Positions 1 to 6,392 of a stretch of DNA of 10,005 bases are shown here, piece after piece. Origin of the DNA: JACQCV01 sp964639675. Its GTDB lineage: Bacteria > Patescibacteriota > Minisyncoccia > Phycocordibacterales > UBA12445. Positions within the stretch are counted from its first letter, which is position 1. Every line of letters begins with the position of its first letter. The position numbers were made by a program, and so were the translations under genes. Below the pieces are notes generated by a model, which worked only from the letters and a program-made list of their open reading frames with translations, was not told the DNA's origin and did no database searches. The stretch is from contig CAZXEK010000002.1 in assembly GCA_964639675.1 (NCBI GenBank), positions 1 through 10,005 of the forward strand, read 5' to 3'.

Positions 1-175
1 GGCACCTTTTAGAAGGAAGGATGGGACATACGTTCGATTTGACGATAACGCAGTGGTCATTATAGATCGCAACAAGAAAGAACCTCTTGGGGCTAGAGTT
101 TTTGGTCCAATTCCTCGTGAGATTGCCGATTTGGGATACCAGAAGATTGTATCTTTAGCACCGGAGATTATATAA
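1..175 (+). CDS. rplN: 50S ribosomal protein uL14 (L14), C-terminal part
   Basis: The frame is open from base 2 and ends at TAA 173-175; the N-terminus lies outside the window. The 57 visible residues match the C-terminal half of bacterial uL14: 'RRKDGTYVRFDDNAVV', then 'KEPLGARVFGPIPREI', and the hallmark ending 'KIVSLAPEII'. uL14 is a universal large-subunit protein that binds 23S rRNA and sits at the intersubunit bridge facing 16S rRNA. The order L14-L24-L5 that follows is the usual spc-operon order, which supports the call. The visible part is complete at its C-terminus and shows no frameshift. Confidence 0.97.
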   Translation, partial: APFRRKDGTYVRFDDNAVVIIDRNKKEPLGARVFGPIPREIADLGYQKIVSLAPEII

Positions 176-219
176 CGATAAATATAAGGGTGGGGTATAA
201 CTATTAGGAAAATAAAAAG

Positions 220-525
220 ATGATAATAAAGAAGGGGGATAATGTAATAGTATTAGCTGGAAAGGATAGGAATAAAAAGTCTAAGGTTTTGAGGGCTTTT
301 CCAAAAACTGGGAAGGTTTTAGTTGAGGCAGTTAATATGGTTAAGAGGCATCAAAAAAAGAAGAAGGAGGGTGGTAAGGGTCAGATTGTGTCAGTAGCGA
401 TGCCTGTGGATGCTTCTAATCTTGCTCTATTCTGTTCTAAGTGCAATCGTGGCTCTAGAGTTAGGGCTAAGATTGTTAATGGTAAAAAGCTTCGCATTTG
501 CGTTAGGTGCGATTCTGAGTTTTAG
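220..525 (+). CDS. rplX: 50S ribosomal protein uL24 (L24)
   Basis: A 101-residue protein of normal length for bacterial L24. An N-terminal KOW motif region (residues about 4-40, 'KKGDNVIVLAGKDRNKKSKV' and on) is followed by a basic stretch 'VKRHQKKKKEGGKGQ' (about 42-56). The C-terminal part carries two CxxC pairs (C72/C75 and C94/C97), as in zinc-type L24 proteins. uL24 is an assembly initiator that binds the 5' region of 23S rRNA near the exit tunnel. The ATG at 220 is preceded by AGGAA at 206-210, a reasonable weak Shine-Dalgarno with 9-nt spacing. The gene sits 44 nt after rplN and 15 nt before rplE, so the three are almost certainly co-transcribed. Confidence 0.97.
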   Translation: MIIKKGDNVIVLAGKDRNKKSKVLRAFPKTGKVLVEAVNMVKRHQKKKKEGGKGQIVSVAMPVDASNLALFCSKCNRGSRVRAKIVNGKKLRICVRCDSEF

Positions 526-540
526 CATAAGTATAAGTTG

Positions 541-1077
541 ATGGCATTAACAAAAGAAAAATTAACAAAAGATATTGGAGTTTTTAAGAATCAACTAGGT
601 GTTGATAATGTAATGGCTTTACCTAGGTTGGTCAAGGTTATCGTTAGTGTTGGAACGGGCTCTTTAAAAGATAAAAAAAAGAACGATCTGATTAAAGATA
701 GGCTAATGAAAATAACTGGCCAGAAGCCCTCGATTAGGGCCGCGAAGAAGTCTATAGCTTCATTTAAGGTTCGTGAGGGTGACCCAGTTGGTTTCGTGAC
801 TACTTTAAGAGGCGACCGAATGTATGGATTTTTAGACAAATTGGTAAACGTTGCAATTCCTAGAATAAGGGATTTTAGAGGCCTAGAGTTGAAGTCGATT
901 GATAAAATGGGCAACTACACCATAGGTCTTAAGGATCACACTGTTTTTCCAGAAGCCTCGGATGAGGATTTAAAAGATGTATTTGGCATGGCTATAACCA
1001 TCAACACTACTGCCAGTAATAGTAAGGACGCAGAGGCGTTACTGAGGTATATAGGACTACCAATAAAAAAGTCTTAA
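541..1077 (+). CDS. rplE: 50S ribosomal protein uL5 (L5)
   Basis: A 178-residue protein, typical for bacterial L5. Family landmarks are 'NVMALPRLVKVIVSVGTG' near the N-terminus, 'ITGQKPSIRAAKKSIASFKVREGDP' around residues 58-82, 'LRGDRMYGFLDKLVNVAIPRIRDFRG' and 'NYTIGLKDHTVFPE'. uL5 is part of the central protuberance and contacts 5S rRNA. I start at ATG 541 rather than the TTG directly before it; neither has a clear Shine-Dalgarno. In the canonical spc operon rpsN (S14) and rpsH (S8) come next, but here the ribosomal run stops and a palindromic repeat follows 13 nt after the stop codon. Confidence 0.97.
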   Translation: MALTKEKLTKDIGVFKNQLGVDNVMALPRLVKVIVSVGTGSLKDKKKNDLIKDRLMKITGQKPSIRAAKKSIASFKVREGDPVGFVTTLRGDRMYGFLDKLVNVAIPRIRDFRGLELKSIDKMGNYTIGLKDHTVFPEASDEDLKDVFGMAITINTTASNSKDAEALLRYIGLPIKKS

Positions 1078-1090
1078 CATTCGAAAACTA

Positions 1091-1128
1091 ATGTACGAAG
1101 TGAGTCTTCGAACATTTTCTTCGAACAT
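1091..1128 (+). repeat. REP-like palindrome A plus 3' half-copy, after rplE
   Basis: The full copy is at 1091-1115: left arm ATGTACGAAG, loop TGAGT, right arm CTTCGAACAT. There is one A-A mismatch in the otherwise 10-bp stem. Three T residues follow, then a second right arm CTTCGAACAT at 1119-1128. The same 25-nt unit occurs at 4364, 8588, 8977 and 9492, and a degenerate one near 8761. Being a hairpin followed by TTT just after the ribosomal genes, it could also act as a weak intrinsic terminator for rplE; that role is inferred. It marks the point where spc-operon order is lost. Confidence 0.9.
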
Positions 1129-1147
1129 TTTGTAATTAGAAATTTCG

Positions 1148-1156
1148 TGTTATTCT
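1148..1156 (+). promoter_or_regulatory. Putative extended -10 promoter for the 1163 gene
   Basis: The sequence TGT TATTCT matches an extended -10 (TGn followed by a TATAAT-like hexamer, 4 of 6). The hexamer ends 6 nt before ATG 1163, which puts the expected transcription start at about the A of the start codon. The best -35-like hexamer is TTGTAA at 1130-1135, with a short 15-nt spacer. There is no Shine-Dalgarno upstream of the ATG, so a leaderless transcript is plausible. Motif-level evidence only. Confidence 0.4.
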
Positions 1157-1162
1157 TATTAC

Positions 1163-2710
1163 ATGCGTTGGCATGGCTTTTTATTTAAGCTAACTTTTTT
1201 TCTTATTTCGTTAGTTTTCGTCTTACCATTTTTTTACAATGTGACTAGTGCGGCTGAGACGAGTCTGACCATAACTCAGGAGGTTATTGATAATAGTTCC
1301 AGTGGTGGTGGGGGAGGAGGGTCAGGTGCTGCCTCGGTCGTTGTATCAGTGCCACCAGCGCCAACACCGACACCGGCCATAAAGACGGTTTCTCCTCCAC
1401 CTACTCCAACACCAACTCCGACACCAGCACCTACACCTGTCCCCACACCAACAGTAGAATCTCCGGCTGGACCTGGAGCAGGAACTCCGGAGGTCGGCAC
1501 TAGTGGTTCAGGGGTCAGTTCTGGCTCTGAAACGGGTGGCGAAAGTTCTGGTGGTGGAGGGGGCAGTGGGATCATTGCTAGTTTTACCCAAAACATAACT
1601 GTTCTGGGAGAAAGCTTAACTAAGGTGGCTCAAGCTGTTGTGGAAAGTAGTAAGGTGGTGGCTAGGGAAGTTGCTAGAGTTTCCAAGATTATTGCTAAAA
1701 ATACCGAGGAGATAGTCCAGAGCCCTGCTGGTAGAGTCACCGCTAAGTTGGTACAGCCGCTTGGAGCGATCTCTGGCGGTGTCGCTGTGGGGTCTCAGGT
1801 TTTACTCTCGACAGTCACCGTCACCTCTTTTTCTGACGTATACCTTATAATTTTAAAGGGTTTTGGTCTACTAGCGGGTTTCTTTAGGAAGAAGCGTAAG
1901 CCTTGGGGGACAGCCTATGACTCGGTGACAAAGAGGCCTCTAGATCCGGCATATGTGGTTATAAAGAACCAAGCTGGTGATGAGATCTCAGACGCCATAA
2001 CTGATCTTGATGGGCGGTTTGGCTTTTTCGTGCCGGCTGGTAAATATACAATGGATGCCTCTAAGACCAACTATGCCTTTCCTTCTAAGAAACTTGTTGG
2101 AAAAGAGCGAGATGAAGTGTATGAAGGTCTATATCATGGTGATCCGGTTGAAAATAAAGAGGGTGAGGTGGTGGTTCGAAATATCCCTCTTGACCCTGTA
2201 AATTTTGATTGGAACGAGTTTGAGAAAAATAAGCAGAATCTATTCCGACTCTACTCTGAAAAGGAGAAGAAGTTGAGGAAGGCCTTTGACTACATCTACA
2301 ATTTTGGTTTCTTCGGCTCACTTCTGGCGGCGGTTTTTGATGGTAACTACTTTAATTACACCTTTTTAGTTTTATATCTGGGGGTTATTATTTATCAGAA
2401 GTTTTTTATATATAAACGTACGGCCGTTACATTAAAATATGCTAAGAATAATGAGCCGATACCCTACTCTATAATAAAACTATTTTCTCCCGAGACAGGC
2501 AATCAAGTTAAGTCTGTTGTCAGTGATCAGCTGGGTAGATTCTATCTTCTTGTTGGTGTGGGCAAATATTATCTAACCGTTGATGCCAAGCAACCGGATG
2601 CTTCTTATAAGTCTATATATAAATCTGAGATCATGGATCTTAAGAAGGGCATAGTTCCACTTGATATTATTGTACCTGGTGGATCAGAAGATTATGTTGG
2701 TAAGGCCTAG
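1163..2710 (+). CDS. Surface/membrane protein with PT-rich linker and two carboxypeptidase-regulatory-like beta domains
   Basis: A 515-residue protein of unknown specific function. Residues about 5-30 form a signal peptide ending 'VTSAA'. Residues 47-54 are polyglycine and 64-98 are Pro/Thr-rich with TPTP repeats, followed by another Gly/Ser stretch (112-137). Residues 140-185 look helical. A hydrophobic segment (about 224-241) is followed by the basic cluster RKKRK. Residues 248-345 resemble a carboxypeptidase-regulatory/Cna_B-like beta-sandwich ('GTAYDSVTKRPLDPAYVVIK', then 'TDLDGRFGFFVPAGKY'). Hydrophobic segments lie near 377-394 and 399-418, and a second similar domain at 420-505 has 'SDQLGRFYLLVGVGKYYLTV'. 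Positive-inside reasoning would put both beta domains on the cytoplasmic side, which is unusual for this fold. It overlaps the next gene by 17 nt, so it probably heads an operon. Confidence 0.8.
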   Translation: MRWHGFLFKLTFFLISLVFVLPFFYNVTSAAETSLTITQEVIDNSSSGGGGGGSGAASVVVSVPPAPTPTPAIKTVSPPPTPTPTPTPAPTPVPTPTVESPAGPGAGTPEVGTSGSGVSSGSETGGESSGGGGGSGIIASFTQNITVLGESLTKVAQAVVESSKVVAREVARVSKIIAKNTEEIVQSPAGRVTAKLVQPLGAISGGVAVGSQVLLSTVTVTSFSDVYLIILKGFGLLAGFFRKKRKPWGTAYDSVTKRPLDPAYVVIKNQAGDEISDAITDLDGRFGFFVPAGKYTMDASKTNYAFPSKKLVGKERDEVYEGLYHGDPVENKEGEVVVRNIPLDPVNFDWNEFEKNKQNLFRLYSEKEKKLRKAFDYIYNFGFFGSLLAAVFDGNYFNYTFLVLYLGVIIYQKFFIYKRTAVTLKYAKNNEPIPYSIIKLFSPETGNQVKSVVSDQLGRFYLLVGVGKYYLTVDAKQPDASYKSIYKSEIMDLKKGIVPLDIIVPGGSEDYVGKA

Positions 2711-3581
2711 TTTTTTAATGGTAATAATGTTGTGGCTTGTACCAGCTACTCTTTTTGCCGATGTTTTTTTGAGTCCAGCAAAGGTTGAACTATCTTTGAA
2801 GGCGGGTAGTGAGGTCACCCAATATCTCAATATCACTAATAGAATTGGTCAGGAAGCGAAGTTTAATCTCAGTGTTGAGGACTTTTCGCAGTCAGCCGAT
2901 TTTGAAGGCGGGGTGACCTTAGGTAAGTCTGTAGATGGTTTGAATAGTTCTCTTGGAAGGTATATAAGTCTCGATTCTTCCAGTTTTGTTTTGCCCAATG
3001 GTGGTCAGGCGCGAGTGCCGGTGAAGATCAATCTGCCTAAAGATGTTGGCCCGGGGGGTTTATATGCTGCAGTTTTGGTCTCAGCTACGCCTTCTAAAAA
3101 TGAACCAGGTGCTGCCAAGATTATAACGCGACTCGGGTCACTTTTTTTTGTGAAGATTTTGGGTCCCACAAAGGAATCTGGTCTACTCAAGGACTTATAT
3201 TTTTATCCCAACAAAAATCCTCTAGAAAATAAGGTTGAGATCACTTTTGAAAATGATGGGGATATCTATCTTAATCCTTACGGTATAATTAATATCTATG
3301 ATTTTTATTCCGGGAGATTGGTTCGTAGTATAGAGATAGATCCGTGGTTTGTTTTACCACGATCATCTCGGGCTAGGATTGTCACACTGGGGCATTTTCG
3401 AAGCGGGAAATACACAGCTCATCTATTATTAAATAGGGGATATCAAGATATTGTGGACGAGAACTACTTGAATTTTAAGATCAACTTTTTTTCTACCAAG
3501 CCAGAGAGATTGTTTTATCTTTTTGTGGTTCTAATTATTGGGTTTTATTTATATAAATATAAATCTAGATTGCATGTTTAG
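2694..3581 (+). CDS. Secreted, C-terminally anchored protein resembling DUF916/WxL-interacting proteins
   Basis: A 295-residue protein. Residues 1-22 are a signal peptide ('MLVRPSFLMVIMLW...TLFA', likely cut before DVF). The mature N-terminus, 'FLSPAKVELSLKAGSEVTQY' then 'LNITNR', resembles the opening of DUF916/WxLIP domains, where a 'SP' motif precedes a beta-sandwich. Further matches in style are 'FVLPNGGQARVPVKINLP' and 'GPGGLYAAVLVSA' (about 98-131). A second beta-rich region (about 160-262) follows, then a C-terminal TM helix (about 272-288) and a basic tail KYKSR, so the body would be outside and the tail inside. I chose ATG 2694 because it keeps a basic residue before the hydrophobic core; ATG 2718 is an alternative. 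It overlaps its neighbours by 17 and 8 nt, a tight operon. The family call is by eye. Confidence 0.7.
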   Translation: MLVRPSFLMVIMLWLVPATLFADVFLSPAKVELSLKAGSEVTQYLNITNRIGQEAKFNLSVEDFSQSADFEGGVTLGKSVDGLNSSLGRYISLDSSSFVLPNGGQARVPVKINLPKDVGPGGLYAAVLVSATPSKNEPGAAKIITRLGSLFFVKILGPTKESGLLKDLYFYPNKNPLENKVEITFENDGDIYLNPYGIINIYDFYSGRLVRSIEIDPWFVLPRSSRARIVTLGHFRSGKYTAHLLLNRGYQDIVDENYLNFKINFFSTKPERLFYLFVVLIIGFYLYKYKSRLHV

Positions 3582-4356
3582 TAGATACCCCCGAATTTTA
3601 TATTTAATCTTAGTAAGTTTATTGTTCTCATCTTTTTTATATACAAAAGTTGTTCTGGCGCTAGATAACTATGTAGCTAGCAGTAGTAATTACAGGATAG
3701 CTGAAGACGCTCTCTCTTCTGGCGGGCTACTTTCTACTTCGACCAGTTATAGCTTGCAGAGTAGTTTGTCGGGGTTGAGTTCGGAGACAAGTACGAGTAG
3801 TTCCTATTCTATAAGGTCTGGACACTTACAGATGGCGACGGCTTACTTAGCCGTATCTGCTCCATCCAATGTCTCTATGAGTCCGGCGATCTATACTTCG
3901 GGTGGCGGGGTGGGGAATGGCTCAGCCTCTTGGATGGTTACGACTGACAGTTCTGGTGGGTATAGCTTGTCGATTAAGGCCAGCACTGCGCCCGCTCTTA
4001 AATCTGCTACAGATAGTTTTGCCAATTATACAACTCAGGTGGCTGGGGTTCCGGACTACACTTTTGCCGAAGGGGCTGCTACCGATTTTTTTGGTTTTAG
4101 TCCCGAGGGGGCTGATATTAGGTCTTTGTATAAGGATGATGGAACGGCATCTTGCAATACTGGTTCTAGCGATACAGCCAATAAATGTTGGGATTCGGTA
4201 ACTACTAGTAATAAGATTGTAGCCATAAGGTCTTCCCCTAATCACACGACGGGCACTCTTACTACCATTAAATTTCGTGCCGGAGCTGGTAGTTTAATCC
4301 ATAAGATTGCGGGGAGCTATGGAGCCACGATTACCCTCACTGTCCTCCCGCTATAG
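3574..4356 (+). CDS. Secreted beta-rich surface protein, possibly WxL-like
   Basis: A 260-residue protein. Residues 1-29 are a signal peptide (basic start MFSRYPR, hydrophobic core, 'VVLA' before LDN). Residues 31-85 hold two related Ser/Thr/Tyr-rich units ('SSNYRIAEDALSSGGLLSTS' and 'TSYSLQSSLSGLSSETSTSS'), a pattern frequent in CPR surface proteins. The C-terminal part (about 90-260) looks like a beta-sandwich, with 'TTDSSGGYSLSIKAS' (123-137) and a terminal 'AGSYGATITLTVLPL'. Both resemble the places where WxL domains carry Trp-x-Leu, but the Trp is replaced by Tyr or Leu. Two cysteines (C194, C205) could form a disulfide. ATG 3574 overlaps the upstream stop by 8 nt. There is no TM anchor, so it may be held by its operon partners. 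Function unknown. Confidence 0.7.
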   Translation: MFSRYPRILYLILVSLLFSSFLYTKVVLALDNYVASSSNYRIAEDALSSGGLLSTSTSYSLQSSLSGLSSETSTSSSYSIRSGHLQMATAYLAVSAPSNVSMSPAIYTSGGGVGNGSASWMVTTDSSGGYSLSIKASTAPALKSATDSFANYTTQVAGVPDYTFAEGAATDFFGFSPEGADIRSLYKDDGTASCNTGSSDTANKCWDSVTTSNKIVAIRSSPNHTTGTLTTIKFRAGAGSLIHKIAGSYGATITLTVLPL

Positions 4357-4363
4357 ATTCCAT

Positions 4364-4404
4364 ATGTTCGAAGACTCACTTCGAACATAGGTACCTTCGA
4401 ACAT
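4364..4404 (-). repeat. REP-like palindrome B plus half-copy, between surface blocks
   Basis: The full copy at 4364-4388 has a perfect 10-bp stem (ATGTTCGAAG / CTTCGAACAT) around the loop ACTCA, which is copy A's loop in reverse orientation. Six bases (AGGTAC) separate it from an extra right arm CTTCGAACAT at 4395-4404. Read on the minus strand, the arrangement (half-copy, short spacer, full TGAGT copy) is the same as in copy C at 8575-8612. It begins 8 nt after the stop codon of the preceding gene and is a candidate transcript-end hairpin, though no T-run follows. Confidence 0.92.
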
Positions 4405-4416
4405 GGGTACAAAATA

Positions 4417-4443
4417 AAGATATCCACTGTCTTAGAATATCTT
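4417..4443. promoter_or_regulatory. Short inverted repeat upstream of the S74 gene
   Basis: AAGATAT at 4417-4423 and ATATCTT at 4437-4443 are perfect 7-bp inverted arms with 13 nt between them. They lie 25 nt before ATG 4469, within the likely promoter region. The repeat could be an operator or chance in AT-rich DNA. A -10-like TAATAT (4452-4457) or TATTAA (4455-4460) lies just downstream, but no convincing -35 is visible. Confidence 0.25.
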
Positions 4444-4468
4444 GATTGTGTTAATATTAAAGAATAAA

Positions 4469-6358
4469 ATGAAATGTTTTAGTTTACCCTCTTCATCACT
4501 AGGTAAGTTTTTGCTTATATTGGCGTTTTTTTTATTGCCAACATTCTCTTATGCCAACGTCTCGAGTTTTACCAAGCAGATAAATTATCAAGGTAAACTT
4601 ACTGATTCAACAGGAGCGACTGTCGCCGATGGTAGTTACAATATGCAGTTTAAGTTGTATAACACCTTAACCAGTGGTAGTGCTGTATGGACTAATACAT
4701 TAATTCAAAATGATCGAGTAGCCGTAGCTGGCGGGTTATTTTCGGTTTTACTTGGGGCGACATCAACAACACTGACCTCTGTCGACTTTAATCAGCCCCT
4801 TTACTTATCAATAAACATCGGAGGTACCACTAACACCGTTAGCCCAACCTTTGATGGTGAAATGACTCCTCGGAAGACCCTTGGGACAGTTCCACACGCT
4901 TTTGATTCCGATGTTTTAGATGGGCTAGATTCTACGGCATTTGTTAGGACAGATGCCACAAGTACAGTAGCAACTTCATCGTCACAGACACTACTGACAT
5001 TGAATCAACTTGGGGCCGGGGGCCTTCTAAGTGTCCAGAGTAACAGTGTCTCAATGCTAACTGTCCTTAATTCTGGAAACCTCGGCATCGGCACCACCTC
5101 TCCATGGGGCCAACTCTCTATCAACCCGAACGGCATCACAGGCCCTGCCTTCGCTATCGGTTCATCTACTGCCACAAACTTTGTGGTGACTAACGGGGGA
5201 AGAGTAGGGATAGCTACAAGTACACCTACAGCACAGTTAGAGGTCAATGGTGATATTAGGTTCGGAACAATGAAGGGCTCTCTAAGTAGCTCAGGTAATG
5301 ATATCTATATTGATGCAATGACCTCTGGTGCCACTTATTTTCGTAGGAATACATTGACTAGCTCCGCGACTTCAATGACAGTTGACACTTCTGGTAATGT
5401 CGGCATCGGCACTACTACTCCGTGGAGGACATTATCGGTGGTTGGTACGATGGCAGTAAATGGTCTTTCGTCAGCAACAGGTGATTCATTGTGTATAAAT
5501 GCTACAACGAAAGAAATAGTTACGAACACAGGAGCGACAACCTGTGCAGTCTCTTCTCGCAGGTATAAACATGACATCAAACCACTCGGTTCTTGGTTGG
5601 ATAGCTTGCGAGCTTTCAAGCCAGTATCTTATATAAACAATTCCAACAACCAAGAGAATGTTGGTCTTATTGCTGAAGACGTATCTGCTATTGATTCTCG
5701 ACTTGTAATATATGATCAAGATGGTAAACCCAATGGTGTAAAGTACGAGAATTTAACGGCTATTCTTTTGAAGGGCATTCAAGAACTTGCTTCTACTACT
5801 GACAAAATGGCCCTCGACATTGAGGCACTTCAAGCGGCTGTCGCCTCAACTACCCAGAGCTTGTCTATTGGTGGAAATAACGTTCAGGCGGTGGTTGATT
5901 ACTTAGCTTCACTTGGCGTTAAGATCGAGCAGGGGATTGCCTACTTTAAGGAAATTGTTGCCGATAAGTTTACGGCGAATATCTTGTATGTTAGGAAAGG
6001 TTTGCAGGTTGGTGATGAGACGACGCCGACCGCTATCACTGTCTTTGATAAGCTTGGCAAGGCAGGATGTCTGACCGTTGACGATGTACTTCTGGGTGCG
6101 GTTAGGATTAGCCAGGGTAAGTGCGGAGAGGGTGTAGCCACATCTGCTCAGACTTCGATAGTTTCGACCTCTTCCTCAACCCCAGCGTTAGATAGCGTCG
6201 CTAATTCTACAAGTCAATCGACGCCTGCTGCCATTCTTCCAACCACACAGAGCACAGAGTTAGCTACATCTACAACATCTGTAGCAACCACAACTTCAGA
6301 GATCACAGCGGGATCCATCTCGACAACAACAGAGACATCAATAACTACAATTCCGTGA
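4469..6358 (+). CDS. Secreted tail-fibre-like protein with Peptidase_S74 (intramolecular chaperone) domain
   Basis: A 629-residue protein. Residues 1-29 are a signal peptide ending 'FSYA'. Residues 33-160 resemble the N-terminal domain of CPR tail-fibre proteins ('INYQGKLTDSTG', 'ADGSYNMQFKLYN', then 'TPRKTLGTVPHAFDSD'). Residues 200-335 carry three tail-fibre repeats of the form G-x-[LV]-G-I-[GA]-T-x-T/S-x-P. Residues 362-440 match the S74 intramolecular chaperone: 'SSRRYKHDIKPL', 'FKPVSYI', 'NVGLIAEDV' and 'KYENLTAILLKGIQEL'. Ser362 and Lys367 align with the family's Ser-Lys self-cleavage dyad, so autocleavage before Ser362 is plausible. Unusually, about 190 residues follow: a helical segment, a domain with C534 and C552, and a Ser/Thr-rich tail. 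ATG 4469 gives a clean signal peptide; the upstream TTG is less likely. It probably forms a surface-exposed trimeric fibre. Confidence 0.85.
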   Translation: MKCFSLPSSSLGKFLLILAFFLLPTFSYANVSSFTKQINYQGKLTDSTGATVADGSYNMQFKLYNTLTSGSAVWTNTLIQNDRVAVAGGLFSVLLGATSTTLTSVDFNQPLYLSINIGGTTNTVSPTFDGEMTPRKTLGTVPHAFDSDVLDGLDSTAFVRTDATSTVATSSSQTLLTLNQLGAGGLLSVQSNSVSMLTVLNSGNLGIGTTSPWGQLSINPNGITGPAFAIGSSTATNFVVTNGGRVGIATSTPTAQLEVNGDIRFGTMKGSLSSSGNDIYIDAMTSGATYFRRNTLTSSATSMTVDTSGNVGIGTTTPWRTLSVVGTMAVNGLSSATGDSLCINATTKEIVTNTGATTCAVSSRRYKHDIKPLGSWLDSLRAFKPVSYINNSNNQENVGLIAEDVSAIDSRLVIYDQDGKPNGVKYENLTAILLKGIQELASTTDKMALDIEALQAAVASTTQSLSIGGNNVQAVVDYLASLGVKIEQGIAYFKEIVADKFTANILYVRKGLQVGDETTPTAITVFDKLGKAGCLTVDDVLLGAVRISQGKCGEGVATSAQTSIVSTSSSTPALDSVANSTSQSTPAAILPTTQSTELATSTTSVATTTSEITAGSISTTTETSITTIP

Positions 6359-6392
6359 GCTAAAATCCTTGGAAGCAGATCTTAATTATGTA

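Noticed and set aside
1276..1596. Minus-strand open frame rich in Gly, Val and Pro
   Set aside because: It is the antisense of the PT-rich and Gly-rich linker of the 1163 gene; low complexity keeps the opposite strand open.
4442..4470. TTGATT (4442-4447) with TAAAAT (4465-4470) as a promoter at ideal 17-nt spacing
   Set aside because: The -10 overlaps the ATG at 4469, so the transcript would start inside the signal-peptide coding region with no in-frame start left before it.
6356..6358. Recoding of TGA as glycine
   Set aside because: TGA ends the S74 gene at a sensible place after its Ser/Thr tail, read-through would add only a few residues, and no other reading frame here contains an in-frame TGA.
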